Of a DNA stretch of 64,000 nt, positions 34,198-45,882 are shown piece after piece (positions within the stretch are counted from its first letter, which is position 1; every line of letters begins with the position of its first letter). Position numbers and translations under genes: made by a program. Location: positions 3,040,501-3,104,500 of the forward strand of contig OX637290.1 in assembly GCA_951799445.1 (NCBI GenBank), read 5' to 3'. The notes beneath the pieces are model-generated. The model did no database searches, was not told the DNA's origin, and saw only the letters and a program-made list of their open reading frames with translations. The DNA is from Pseudisothecium myosuroides (taxonomy: Eukaryota > Streptophyta > Bryopsida > Hypnales > Lembophyllaceae).

Positions 34198-36900
34198 CTA
34201 GCAAACCCCGTTCGATTTGTGCAGGGCGTGTTTCTTGTTGGTATGTCCGCGGCTTTGGGTATGGTGGTGCGAGGGACCATGGTGTGCAGCCCCGTGATGT
34301 GCAGCCCCGTGATGCTTCTTCTTGCGGCCATGGTGGACAACCTCCTCAAAAGCCTCCGTAGATTTGACGCCACTCACCGTGCTCGCCAGCGGCACATCCT
34401 TATCCTTGCTCTCTTGGTGCACAGCCTCGGTCACCGCTTGAATGAGCTTGCTGGGACGCGCATCCAAGTACGCCAGCACGCGCTTGATGTCGGTCACTGT
34501 GGTTGCAGTTCAATCGTATCAGTGACCATTTGAACTTTGAAGTGGTTGCAATTGGACCATATTGGGTTTCTCAACTTCTTACTGATTGCAATTCAATCCA
34601 CCTTTCCAATCAAGGTAAGATGCCAAAATTTGGTGCACTAAGACCCTTCTTTCTACAAGTGGATTCAAACAAGATCTTGCCAAAGTTTGGTGCTTTACGA
34701 CTCTTCTTTCTGTAAGTGGATTCAGACATGCTCTTGCCAAAGTTTGGTGAGCACTCTAAGACCCCTTGCTTTCTACAAGTGGATTCAAACATGATCTTGT
34801 CAATTAGCTCCATTGGAGAACTTCATGCAAGGCAAGTACAAGTTCTCACCTAATCGGTCTGCCAAAGAGCGGCTGAAATCCTCGCGCACCACCACTCGCA
34901 ACAACGTGACGTGCTGCGCGTCGGGCGCCATGGTGTAGGCCGGCACCGTCCATCCGTAACGACGCAATCCGTCGCTGATTTCGAACTCATCATGATCGCT
35001 GCTGTCGAGTAAGGAGAATGCCACCACAGGTACACCAATCTCTTTCGACAAGATTTTGAATCGGCCGATGCTTTCAATCTCTCGGGTGAGCGTTTTCGCA
35101 TTCTCCGCGCAGTTGGTCATGATGCTCTTGTAGCCTTGGAACCCTAAGCGGATGAGCTGGTAGTACTGTGCGATCACTTGGCTGGCGCCTTTGGAGAAGT
35201 TGAGAGTGAAAGTAGGTTGGTCGGCTCCGAGGTAGTTCACGTGGAAGACAAGCTCCTCGGGAAGATCCTCCTTGTTGCGCCACACCACCCAGCCGATGCC
35301 GGCGTACACGAGACCGTACTTGTGGCCGGAAACGTTGATGCTCTTGACGAGGGGGAGGCGGAAGTCCCACACGATGTCGGGGTAGATGAAGGGAGCGATG
35401 AAGCCGCCGCTGGCGGCGTCGACATGAATGGGAATGTGCCATCTGCTCGGACACGGCGCAGATTGTTAAGATGTGGTGGAGCTAAGTAAGCAAGCAATTT
35501 GTGGATAGTCATCGTCGAGAGAATAGAGTGGATCGTATCGAGCGAGAAATTCGTTGAGAGAACAGAGTGAGTGGTGGATCGTGTTATGCAAGCAATTCAT
35601 CGTTGAGAGAATAGAGAGAGATGAGATTCTCGTACTCTTTCTCGGCGTTTCTCTTTGAAAGCAGGTCGTTCAGGAGCTGCACATCTTCGAACTCGCCGTT
35701 GTAGGTTGATCCGAGGATTGCACACACGCAGATCGTGTTCTCGTCGCAAAGATCCACGGCTTTCGCGGGATCCATGATGTAATAGTCTTCTTTGAGTTTC
35801 ACTTCGCGGAGCTCGACTTCGAAGTATCGAGCGAATTTCTCCCAGCAGACCTATAGAGTCGAACAGTAAGGAAATGTTAGTGCCAACCGACTTTGCATGG
35901 TTTGTACAGAAGCGAGCAACTGTGGTCTGTGTAGGAGTAGGGAGGATTTGTGAAATCGAACCTGGACATTGGCGCCGGTGACCATGTTGGGTTTATCCCA
36001 AGGCAGACCAGCGGCTTTCCGCTCATTCTGCCATTTTCTCTTGAATGCAAGCCCGGCAAGCATAATGGCCTCAGAGGAGCCAACAGTACCAGCGCCGATG
36101 GCTTGTTCGCCTTCCTCAATTGGTGCATTGAACAAACGGGACACCATGTTCACGCATCGGTCCTGCACAAACGAGTCTCGACTTCAGAAAGTTGCAGGAT
36201 ATTAAATCTGGCTTACAATTTGTGTTTACCAGCAAATGCTTCCCAATACATATTTCTAGCTTTTCGATTCTATGCATCCAATGCTGAACAATGTGGAAAG
36301 ACGCAGATGCAAGCGCTCGAAACAGGCGCGAACCTGAAGCTCAGTGGTGATGGGATACTCGTCCATGTCAATGTAGTTCTTGTTGAGAGCGGACATGATG
36401 AGCTTGTCACACTCGGGCTCCATCCACGTCGTCACGAACGAGGCCAGATTCAAGCGTGGGTTGCCATCCAACATAAGCTCATCGCTGATGATCTGGTAGG
36501 CCGCATCCTTGGGCGTTTCTTGCTGCGGTATTTCAAACCTTCAATACAACAACCACCCGCGCCTTCACCGTTACAACACATTACAGAAAAAACGATCTCT
36601 CTACAAGCCACAGATTGAATCAAGCCTACAGAGTACAGATGTTTGTGATCCACAGTCCCGAGATTGAAGAATTGAAGGGGCACTAAACGAGGCATTCAAC
36701 ATAGATTCTAGACAGTCTCGTTGCAGACTATTCGAAATACGATCCCCGATTTTACCCAAATCTGAGAGTTAGAGAACTAGAGTGTTTGCAAACACTCACT
36801 TGGGAAGCTCGCACTGGACATATCTAGAAGCAAACATGGAATCGATAGTGTTGTGAGCCCGCTCCGCGCCCCTCATATTCGTCACCGTTGTGAGCGCCAT
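34198..36900 (-). CDS. GAD: Glutamate decarboxylase with His-rich C-terminal tail
   Basis: Six coding exons, at 36800-36900, 36334-36538, 35962-36162, 35636-35850, 34850-35442 and 34198-34496, join in phase to 537 residues; plant GADs are usually near 500. The enzyme is PLP-dependent and cytosolic and converts L-glutamate to GABA plus CO2. Recognisable blocks are the N terminus [41 protein letters not shown], and the cofactor site [13 protein letters not shown] with the PLP lysine at about residue 282. Plant GADs normally end in a calmodulin-binding segment containing Trp and Lys clusters. Here residues about 490-537 contain 14 His in HHGAA-type repeats plus RKKK, and no Trp, yet the last residues (NGVC) resemble the usual GAD terminus. 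Catalysis should be intact; calmodulin control may be altered. Confidence 0.93.
34622..34798. repeat. Three-unit minisatellite in GAD intron 5
   Basis: Units of 57, 57 and 63 bp begin at 34622, 34679 and 34736. Each contains 'aagtggattca.aca.g.tcttg' and 'tttggtg'. It lies inside the last GAD intron (34497-34849). Confidence 0.75.
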
Positions 36901-36934
36901 CTCGTTCGCGTTTGGCTATCAACAAGCGTCACCA

Positions 36935-36957
36935 AGCAGCAGCAGCAGCAGCAGCAG
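36935..36957. repeat. (CAG)n run in the GAD leader, CUG in the mRNA sense
   Basis: About seven AGC/CAG triplets lie 35-57 bp upstream of the GAD start codon. On the coding strand they read as a CTG run. If the transcript starts upstream, the run would be in the 5' untranslated region. Confidence 0.7.
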
Positions 36958-37851
36958 ATCAGAATCCTCAGTGCAACACGAAAATGCGAGACGAAGGGTT
37001 ACAGCAGCATTCAGATCTAATAAGTTAAGGCACAGACATGAGCTGAGAAAAAAATGGTGATGGACTTGGAGACGTGCTGAAGCAGCTAGGACGGAAGTCG
37101 GCTACTTTCAGAAAAAGACTTCTGCAGGTCTATTTATTTGCTCCTTCTCTATTTGGGCATGAAGATGTACTTTACCAGTCACTTGTGAAGTACTTCTGAT
37201 GAGTGGCGTCTAATACTGTACTTACACCGAATTTCAGAACCTATCTGTGTGAGGATTTCCTCAAGCTACTTCAGTCTTTCTGTGCAGTACATCTGACATT
37301 TTAGACAGGGAGACGGGCAGCCAGACGCGAGCTTCTGGTCTTCAGGAGGCCGATTAACTTGAGTCAAAGCACCTGCAAATCTCAGTTTGCTCTCGCAATC
37401 TGAACTCAGCAAAATTAATGGTAAGTAGAGGTAAGAGCACCCCAAAACGCGCCACTTTTTCTGGTTCTGCAATCTCCTTGTTCTCGTACCTAATTTTTGT
37501 TGTGAGATTATTAGCAAACCAAAGAGTAATACAAGTTTAAGTCTTTTCATAAATTTCTAGCACTTGGGAAATATTCTGTGAATTTTTAAAGTTGAAAGCA
37601 TAAGATATCTTAACTTGGGTATATGAATATGTGGGCAACAAGTTCATTGTTGAGGTTGTTGGGGAAACTTCTCTTCCCTGAGAGAAAATAAGGAACTTAT
37701 TATTGACCGTAGACCATCAAGTCTAGAAATTTGTGGTTGTTATGTACTAGAGCCTTCCATGACTGGTTTTGGGACTTTTTGAAGGCACTTCAAACATGAA
37801 CCAATGCACCAATTGAACACCTCAAGGGTCTCTTGAAGACTTGACTTTGAA

Positions 37852-37883
<32 letters not shown>

Positions 37884-38341
37884 CTTCTAGTTTTGTAAAC
37901 TGTTTCCCCATTCAATGGAAATTGTCCATGTGTTTCAAAAAAGAAAAAAAAGTCACAAAAAAAACATGAATTCACCATAATATAATTTTTTTTTTTACAA
38001 AATTCATGTTTTTTATTTCTCTACAAGTAAAAAAATAATCTAATTGTAATTTAGATTTAGACTGCACTAGTGTGCCTTGTGCCGTTGCCATATCCAAAAC
38101 AATAGTAAAAGTAATTTTTATTTATTTTTTAGGACCAAAAATAACTTAAAAAATCCATAACTTTCTCATCCCAGGTCCAAATGCCACGAAACAAAGCCCA
38201 TGCACTCCTCGCCGAGGGCTTTCCAATGATACCAAGCATGCCACTGGGGGATGCACAGTTTGGGAGATCTCAATGTAAGAAACAAAACAAACAACCAAAC
38301 TTAAGGTGTGGATCTATGCACATCAGTTTGAGAGAATGGTT
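36958..38341. other. GAD upstream region; LINE-tail fragment and poly(A)
   Basis: The right flank of GAD should hold its promoter. No other gene is supported. A run of about 25 A lies at 37855-37880. The segment at about 37885-37950 ('tcaatggaaattgtccatgtgtttc' followed by A-runs) matches the 3' end of the truncated LINE at 57110-57544, so it is a short LINE tail. Confidence 0.45.
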
Positions 38342-38922
38342 TTAGGTTTGCCAGAGAACAAAGGTGGACTTTGGGTGCACTTCCTTAACCGGATTTCTAA
38401 TCTCGGGGCTCAGTTGACAGAAGCAGTTGAGCGAGCTTGTTGACTGGAGTGCCCTTCGTACTTCGCCGCTAAAGATCGACTGTTTTACATACTTGTCCGT
38501 CATCATTGAGACTAGGGCATCAACTTGTCCATGCGACTTAGTTGGTAGAACTACCCTTGAACAGAGTGACTCTTCATTCACACGGCTAGAGTTCTTTTTC
38601 CTCTGATTGGTTTTGTGTACCTTTCGATCGGCAAGCCTTTGTGGAAACCATTCCCCATCATGCGAAAATGACGTTTGTAAGATTCTCATTTTGGAATAAA
38701 ATACTTAGTCAGGCAGATTCGCAATGGCAAGCTATACGTGAAAAAGAAGAGAGAATTTCTGAATTGAGGGTCTTGCAGTTCCAGATGGGTGGCGAATATG
38801 AGAACTCACGAATATGTTTGTCCTCACAGACAAAGTGCAATTTCAGGACGACTGACGACGGTGTGACCGGACGCTTCATTCTTCTTCGATCGGAGAGACT
38901 TGAAATGTTCAACTGGTTGTGA
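38342..38922. other. Opposed ORFs of unknown nature
   Basis: A minus-strand ORF (38342-38689, 115 codons) overlaps a plus-strand ORF (38641-38922, 93 codons) in a less AT-rich island. Neither resembles a family I recognise, and no clear partner exons are seen. It could be a decayed gene or transposon fragment. Confidence 0.2.
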
Positions 38923-39311
38923 AGAATACCACTCAGAAATATCTGCTCAGGAAGGCGAAATGCACTGAGAATGGAGCATGATTATGCCTCCAGGAAGGTA
39001 TTAATTAATCAAGCTTCCAGCAATCACTTGCCTTATTAGAGTTACAAGGACCAGATGTTTAACGCAAGCTTATGATTAAATTTCAGAGAATCAAGTCTGA
39101 TAAAGAGGAATTGTTTGCAAGCATATGCAGAAGGGCATCAAGGGATGTTCAGTTCACCACACGAACACTAGTGCATTAACTGCAAAGCACTCAAACTGTG
39201 GACTGTCTCATTTGTGTCAAAAAAACTGTGGACTGTCACCTGAAAGTGGGGGCTGCTTCAGGCCCACGGGGAACTCGTTCAACACTCGGTAACGAGTGGC
39301 AGAGCGGGTAT

Positions 39312-39500
39312 GACTCTATTTTTTTGCATTTTTTTGCATTTTTTTTGGGCTCAAAAGAAAGAATTTCATTGCAAAGAAAGAGGACACAGGACCTAGCCGA
39401 AACGCACCCAAGGCCAGGGCAGAAAATCCATTTTTGTAAGAGCATCCACACCCATGCTCCAAAGCTAGTAAAAGCATCACCACCAGTTGCACTCCATTTG
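39312..39500 (-). mobile_element. 5'-truncated LINE fragment
   Basis: The left end is poly(T)-rich with TTTTTTTGCA repeats. It is followed by 'tttcattgcaaagaaagaggac' and 'cctagccgaaacgcacccaaggcc', the reverse complement of a LINE 3' untranslated region and A-rich tail. The layout resembles the left end of the large LINE at 40986, but the sequence differs. The 5' limit is not defined. Confidence 0.45.
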
Positions 39501-40546
39501 ACCACAATATCAAGAAGTGGCAAGGCACTTACTACCTTGTGAGATGTGGTGGTGCAGTGAGGACCCGATGCACCAACCACCCCTCAAAGTCCTTACTAAA
39601 GTTCTTCCCTTTTTTCTCATGTCCCTCACTAGTCTCCATGTCTTCCACTAAGACTACAATCAAAGACCATGACCAAGTTGGTATAAGTGTAAAACGGCCT
39701 GCTAAAAAGGCCCTACATTGTTGAGTAAATGTGGGAGTGACAAGAGGAACAACACTTATACCGTGAAGGGATGCTGGTGAAGTCCTCGCTCATGACCTTG
39801 CAACAATCAAAAAGTGAGTGGTTGGAGCTCTTCAAAAAGTGGCCAAGCCACTCAATTGTTGAAGGTTTGTGGAGTTTAGATTTATGAGAATGTATTACCG
39901 CAGTGTGACATGGGTTTCGTCTTTGCAATGACGAAATAATTAATTTTTTTAGCCAAAGTGTTTTGCTCACATTAATATGAATTAATGATGATTTTGTTTT
40001 TCTAATCTTGTAATTATTTCTCAATTCGTCATTTCTTCATTATAATCGAAATGTCTTGTCCTTTCAAGAGAATGATGCATGCACAAGTGGGCTTTGAAAT
40101 TGTTCAAGGTACTATAGTGGTTCATTTATTTGTTAATGGCATTGTTAACGGTTCAAAGTGTTGAATATATATAGAATGTATAGTGAAATATGCAATGTAT
40201 ATAAACTCTTGACATTCTGAGCATGTTGGCCACAAATTCAAAACCCTTCCAACAATCGCTCTTTATAAGTAAAGTTTTCGACAAAGCTCTTATTTATTTT
40301 CCACAAATTTTGTTATTTGTTTCTTAACATTTTATAGAAATTCGTTTTTGACATTAATGAATTAATAAAAAATGAAACCCATGTCATACTACGGTATACA
40401 ACCAAAATTAATTGACTCAGAAATTAACTCTCTCATCATTGGAGGGCACCTACTCTCACATGAGAGATGGAAGGCAATACATGTCCAATCTTGGACCTCC
40501 ATTGCGTGCAAGAGTGGGGTAACAATAGTTTTGTGTGTCACTTATC
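39501..40546. other. Intergenic, no gene seen
   Basis: Moderately AT-rich with short ORFs on both strands; no recognised family, repeat or RNA gene. Confidence 0.35.
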
Positions 40547-40776
40547 TTAACCCTGTAAGGACGCGGGGGGTGACCCTGGAAATCATGCATTGTATAACCG
40601 TGAGAGTCATTGGAATAAAAAATTCCAAAAGTACTCATTGGAAGTCAAGCTACTGTAGATGTTCTCCACTTTCCACAAAAAACTCCAAGGATGAATAGTT
40701 GTAGTTCTGTCCTACATTGGAGAATCCCTTGTCATTCATCGGACACTTATGGTCCGCGGCGTCCTTACTGGGTTAA
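40547..40776. mobile_element. Short TTAA-flanked MITE, family C copy 2
   Basis: The ends are TTAACCCTGTAAGGACGCGG and CCGCGGCGTCCTTACTGGGTTAA's inverse, a terminal match of about 20 bp, 230 bp in total. It shares interior blocks with 28943-29171. Both termini are unusually G/C-rich for this group. Confidence 0.72.
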
Positions 40777-40968
40777 GGAAGAGCATGGATGCTCTTGCCG
40801 AGTCTTGAACGAGTTCCTCGAGTCCTGCACATTTTCTTCTTTGGATAGTTCTATAACAATCCTCATTCCCCAAATATCACAAGTGGATCACTCTTCAGCT
40901 TTGTTTCAGAACAGATCCCGAGAAGTTGGGAGCCGAGACCCAAGCGCCAAGAAGTCAGCGCACGTGCC

Positions 40969-40985
40969 TGTCAGGACTCAAAATT
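40969..40985. repeat. LINE target-site duplication, left copy
   Basis: The 17 bp TGTCAGGACTCAAAATT adjoin the poly(T) end of the LINE. An exact copy lies at 48019-48035 at the other end. A perfect match of this length marks the insertion boundaries. Confidence 0.92.
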
Positions 40986-41163
40986 TTTTATTTTTTTTTG
41001 ACACAAATAAAGGTTAACCTTTACTGCACGAGATAAAAATACAAGGACCCAGCCGCAAGCGGCCTGGGCAAATGAGACACAAAGAGAAAGAAAGCCAAAG
41101 AAACAAAACAAAACAAAAACAAGCGCCCAGGGCGGCGAGAGCCGCCCACGTGGCGCGTGGAGC

Positions 41164-44100
41164 CTAAGGAGGTTGGAAGACAAATCCGGCCCTAGAGCCG
41201 GATAAAGTCCACCTAGGGTTGTCCTCCACCATATCTGCCACAACCCCATTCCCACACCACCGTTTTTGAAAACGGTTCCTAATCAGCGTAGCACGATCCG
41301 GTTGCTTGGCCATAGTCCGGCAAGCTTTGTCCCACTCCAGGCGCCCGTAGTCCACAAAACTCAGCCAAATCCGTTGCATTTGTTTAATCGGCCCCCACAA
41401 CACTCCATTGAACACGGCATCATTCCGTTCAATCCAAATCGTCCAAAGAACCACGGTCCTCAAAGCAGCCCATAATCCACTGACCTCGTTAAATTTGTGT
41501 GGAATTCTGTCAGAAAAAATCCCCTGTTTCCATGTGAGCGGCTGCCAAGGTCCTTGGGCCTCTTTCGAAGTAATCAAAGAGTTCAGTATATGGATCCCCC
41601 ACTGCCAAGCATGCTGAGAGGAAGGGCACTCCCAAAATCTATGAAGCACTGGCTCGTGAGAATGTCGTGGGCAAACTGGGCAGCCCATGTCTATACCTTG
41701 TTGAATTCTACCCCTCCAAGCATTGACTGCAACGGCACGATGCCATACAAGCCACAGTAAACCAGACTCCTTTGGAATTCGAAGTTTAGTCCACACCGAT
41801 TGCCATCGAAGCCTGTACGTGAGAGGGAGGATACCTTGCCACTTCCGCTCTATGACGTTTGGTATAACGTGTTTGTCTCTGAGCATCTCACGTCCTTTTG
41901 CAGCACTGAAGTGTAGAAAAGGAGTCAGTCCTTGGCTGGAGGACCACTGTAACCGAGATGGATCCCAATCAAGCTTATCCACGCGCCCATAGTATAGAAG
42001 GATGGGAGATTTCTGAGCTCCCCTCAAAATGCTGGACACTCGGACCCTATGAAAAGCCCCCCTCCAAGTGACTCCCTCAAATCCTGCCATGGTTGGATGA
42101 GCAGCTGCATGCCGGTCCACCACCACCCCGAGGTAGGAAGAACGACAAACATTTTAGTATCCCCAGGGAAATTCCAACTTCGACAGGGTCCACCAATGCT
42201 AATACGAAGTCCTGGCTACACTTGAAGAACCATCAGCGGTTGCTTGGTATCCTCATTATCGAAACATCCCACCCATTCATTGTATCTCGGTGGGGGATAA
42301 TCAGTCACGAGAAGGTTGCCCCATATGTTTTGTAATGCAAGAGTCGATGCTTCCCAAGCCCTTCCCTCCTCGGGTAGCAAGCCGAATTGTGTTACAGCCT
42401 CAGCTTGGGTAAGAAATTGGGAGCCAGTCCAAGCGTCACGTATTTGTCTCAAACCTGCTTTATGTAACTTGGAGGCACGCCTGCGAGAAAACCCTGGACC
42501 AATCTGAGGTGAAGTGGCCGACCACCAGAAGGATTCACATAGGAGCTCCTTTGGTAAAGAGGGTTGACTGGGTACTACATTACCAACTAATTTCCGCCAA
42601 GCATCACAAGCACGATTCCAAGTCTTGGATCCATGCCGAGCTTGAAACTTAGGCAAGGTAAAGTATTCGAGACTTGGGGCCCAATTCCCTCCACTGTAAG
42701 GCTGAAAGTGTGAAAGTCTATACCTTAGAAGCACATGCAAATTGGAGTTGTTGGGTTCACAAGCTTTAAGGATCCATTTAGCCATGAGGGCAATAAAAGC
42801 ATCCACTGGGTTAATGAGGCCTAATCCTCCTTTAGATTTGCTTTGACAACATTGTAACCATGCCACTTTTGCCCGGGAACGATGTAGCGAGCCGGACCAC
42901 ATATAGTTCTGAATAGCACTCTTGCACTTAGCCACTCCTGCCAAGGTACCAGCCCAAATGGCTATAAAGAAGAAGAGTGCCGAGAGTAGCACATGGTTAA
43001 CTACAATTGTTCTACCAGCTGTGTTGATTTTTGCCGTACACCAAAATTCCAGCTTCTTATGGATCCTTTCTAAAAGAAATGTGTTCACGTCTCCTGAGCT
43101 CAAGTTGAGGCCAAAGATGGACCCTAGAAGCTTACTAACATCCCCTTCTTCAGCCCAGGGCAACCGCAACTGTTCTGTCCAACGAGGTTGACCTAAACCA
43201 TCTTTGGACCACCAATACCCACAGGATTTGTCCCAATTCATAAGCAAACCTGAGCCTAGACAAAATGTGTCTAATGTATAAATAAGGCTGTGTATGACGT
43301 TCTCTTCCGCTAACAAAGTAAGGGATGTATCATCTGCATACTGGGCCATAACTTGTTGTCTGCCTTCCACTGGAAGTTTAATGCCTTTAATTGTACCGTC
43401 CTGAACCCCAAGTTTGACCATGGAGTTAAGGACCTCCGTGACAATAAGGAATAGATAGGGGGCTAAGGGACACCCTTGACGGACCCCTCTCTGAATCTCA
43501 AAATAGGGAGAATGGGCACCATTAACTTTCACAGCTGCTTGGGTGTTTTGAAAAAGTAGCTTCACCATAGAGATGAATTCTACAGGAAAGCCCATGGTGG
43601 CCATAGCTCGAAACAAGAAACCCAAGTCCACCCTATCATAAGCTTTGCTGAAGTCAAGCTTCATGAATATAACCGGTTGGCCTGATTGAACTGCCCAGTC
43701 AAGTGTCTCATGAGTTAACAAAATGTTATCCAAGAGGTATCGCATAGGGAGGAAAGCAGACTGATCTAAAGAGATGATCTCCATCAAGACAGGCTGTAAT
43801 CGAAGTTGAAGGGCTTTAGCATAGATCTTGTAAGCCACGTTCAACAATGTGATCGGCCGCCAATTGGATAGCTTCTCCCTTTCACCCCCCTTATGAAGAA
43901 GAGTGATCAGTCCATTGATAAGTCCTGGTGGCATGGTGTCAGTAAGGATAGCCTTTGTAATCATCGTAAAATAGTCATCCTTAATAACATCCCAATATTT
44001 CTTGAAAAAGCCAGTAATAACTCCATCCGGTCCTGGTGCCTTGTCTGCGTCCATACCCTTCAAAGCTACCTCTAGTTCGAGTAAGGTCAAAGGTCTCTTA

Positions 44101-45460
44101 AGAGAGTTCTGCAGATCACCTGAAACCCGATCTGCAACCCCTTGTAAGCACGCTCTCTCGGCCCCTTCCTTTGCTGGAGAACTACTTTCAGCTGTGTAGA
44201 GCTGAGCATAGAATTCCGAACAAATCTTTTCCAAATGGAGTTGGTCGGAATGGATGGAGCCCTGAGCATCTTCGAGCGCCATGATTCTAGAGCCATCACC
44301 TCGATCTTTATGAGCCTAAAAAAACTCTTTTGAACATGCATCACCAACCCTTTTCCACCGAACCCTATTCCGTATCTTGAGGCCTTCAATGTGATGCTTT
44401 TCAACTGTACTTAGTTTCTCTCCGAGGTCACTAAGTCGGCCCTGGCATTCTCCATTAGCAGGGTCAGTTTGGAGGTTTTCCATAGCCTCGGTGAGCTGGG
44501 ATCGAAGGTGAGCTTCCTCAACCCTCTGTGACTGAGCCTCCCTCACGCAGTACTCTTTGTAATACTTGACTACTTTGCGCAATTTCCCAAAGAAGCTCAA
44601 TGACCGATTAGAAGACCATATCCGCTCAATACGAGCTCAAACCTTGACATCATCCAAGTAGCGGGAGCTCATCTTATAAGATGACTTACGAGGGGCTGAG
44701 TCTTGGAGAATGAACTTACCCCAAACCGGTAAGTGATCCGAGAAGTTGCAATCTCCTTTAATGTAATATTCTTCAACCGGGCTGGAAAGGCCACCTTCAG
44801 GAAGGAATGAGTAAAAATGGTCCAGCCTTGCGAGTATCCTGACGCCATCGGTCCTGCGGTTATCCCAAGAGTATTTAATGGGGTTGGAATTTGAAAAATG
44901 GTCTGCCACATAAAGAGCCCCCTTCAGCTGCTCGAAAATCTGTCGTTCTGCAGGAGAGACAAGTCTCCCACAACTGGTGGATTTGTCTACCCTATCCTCA
45001 ACAAAATTCCAATCCCCACATAAGATCCATCTGCAATCTTTGGCTAAGCAAGCCAAGAGTTCGTTCCACAATTCAACACGTTCTCGCTCAATTGTGGATG
45101 CATAGACATTAAGTATGGAAAAGTCACCTCCAGGGGTACCACTCAACCGAACCCACTGAGCTCTTCCACATCGAGAGAAGCCTGATGAAACCACTAAATG
45201 TTGTATAGCCGGCGCCACCCAAAGACACACACCTCCTTTGCCTGCCCCAGCCTCCTCCAAAGTGTGTCCATAGCCAAGGGCTGCCTCCCTACCAAAGAAT
45301 CCTCACCAAAAGCCATCAAACGGGATCCTCTTAATTTATGCTCCTGAAAACAAAGAAAATCCACACTAGATCTCAAGGTCCAATAGTAATTTTTAACAAC
45401 ATCCCATTTGCCAAGGTCATTAACCCCTTGGAGGTTCTGAGTCATGATTGTAACCTTCAT
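41164..45460 (-). pseudogene. LINE ORF2: endonuclease, reverse transcriptase, Zn module (broken)
   Basis: Segments in order: 45460-45194 (endonuclease start, MTQNLQG and QEHKL); 45260-44637 (GDWNFVEDRVDK and catalytic SDHLPVW); 44600-44316; 44282-42216, the reverse transcriptase with FMKLDFSKAYD and YADD at 43329-43340; and 42126-41164, with 'MGCPVCPRHSHEPVLHRFWEC', a zf-RVT-like Zn site. Breaks are a frameshift near 45280, in-frame TGA at 44637, TAG at 44316, TAG at 42216, and a frameshift near 42130 in a GGT-rich run. In life ORF2 nicks target DNA and primes reverse transcription there. The catalytic residues are still visible in each segment. Confidence 0.9.
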
Positions 45461-45882
45461 AATTGGGATTGGGGTTGTTGCGGGAATACTAAAGGTCCCC
45501 TGGTGACTTGTCTGACTTCATCTTCCTTGGATGTGGCCGCGTTCTTCACTGCCGACCTCCCTGACGTATTCCGTTTGCTCTTCAAAATGGATGCACGGAG
45601 TTTCTTAGCTGAGTTCGATATGTCAGCCCGACGTAGCAACTGAAAGTCGGATAACTGAGTGGCTTTGGACGTGTGAAAGCCCCCAGTAGCTTCGACTTCG
45701 GCCTCGCACCTGATGCGGTACCATTCAGCTGCTTCAGTCTGCATATTCTCCAACAGGGCATTCCACGAGTTTGACCATTGAACTGGAGCTACGGCGCCAT
45801 GAGCTTCCACTGAGCTCGCTGAAGGAAGCTGGAGTTGCTGTTGACCCTGAGGGCGGCCAGGTAGTTCGGCAGTGCTCCCCCC

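Noticed and set aside
34850..35512. Alternative-frame ORFs over the GAD exons
   Set aside because: The conserved PLP-enzyme frame runs through the same bases. The other frames are Arg/Pro-rich products of its base composition.
42216..44282. Intact, active reverse transcriptase gene
   Set aside because: The catalytic motifs are present, but the segment is only part of an ORF2 broken by several stops and frameshifts.
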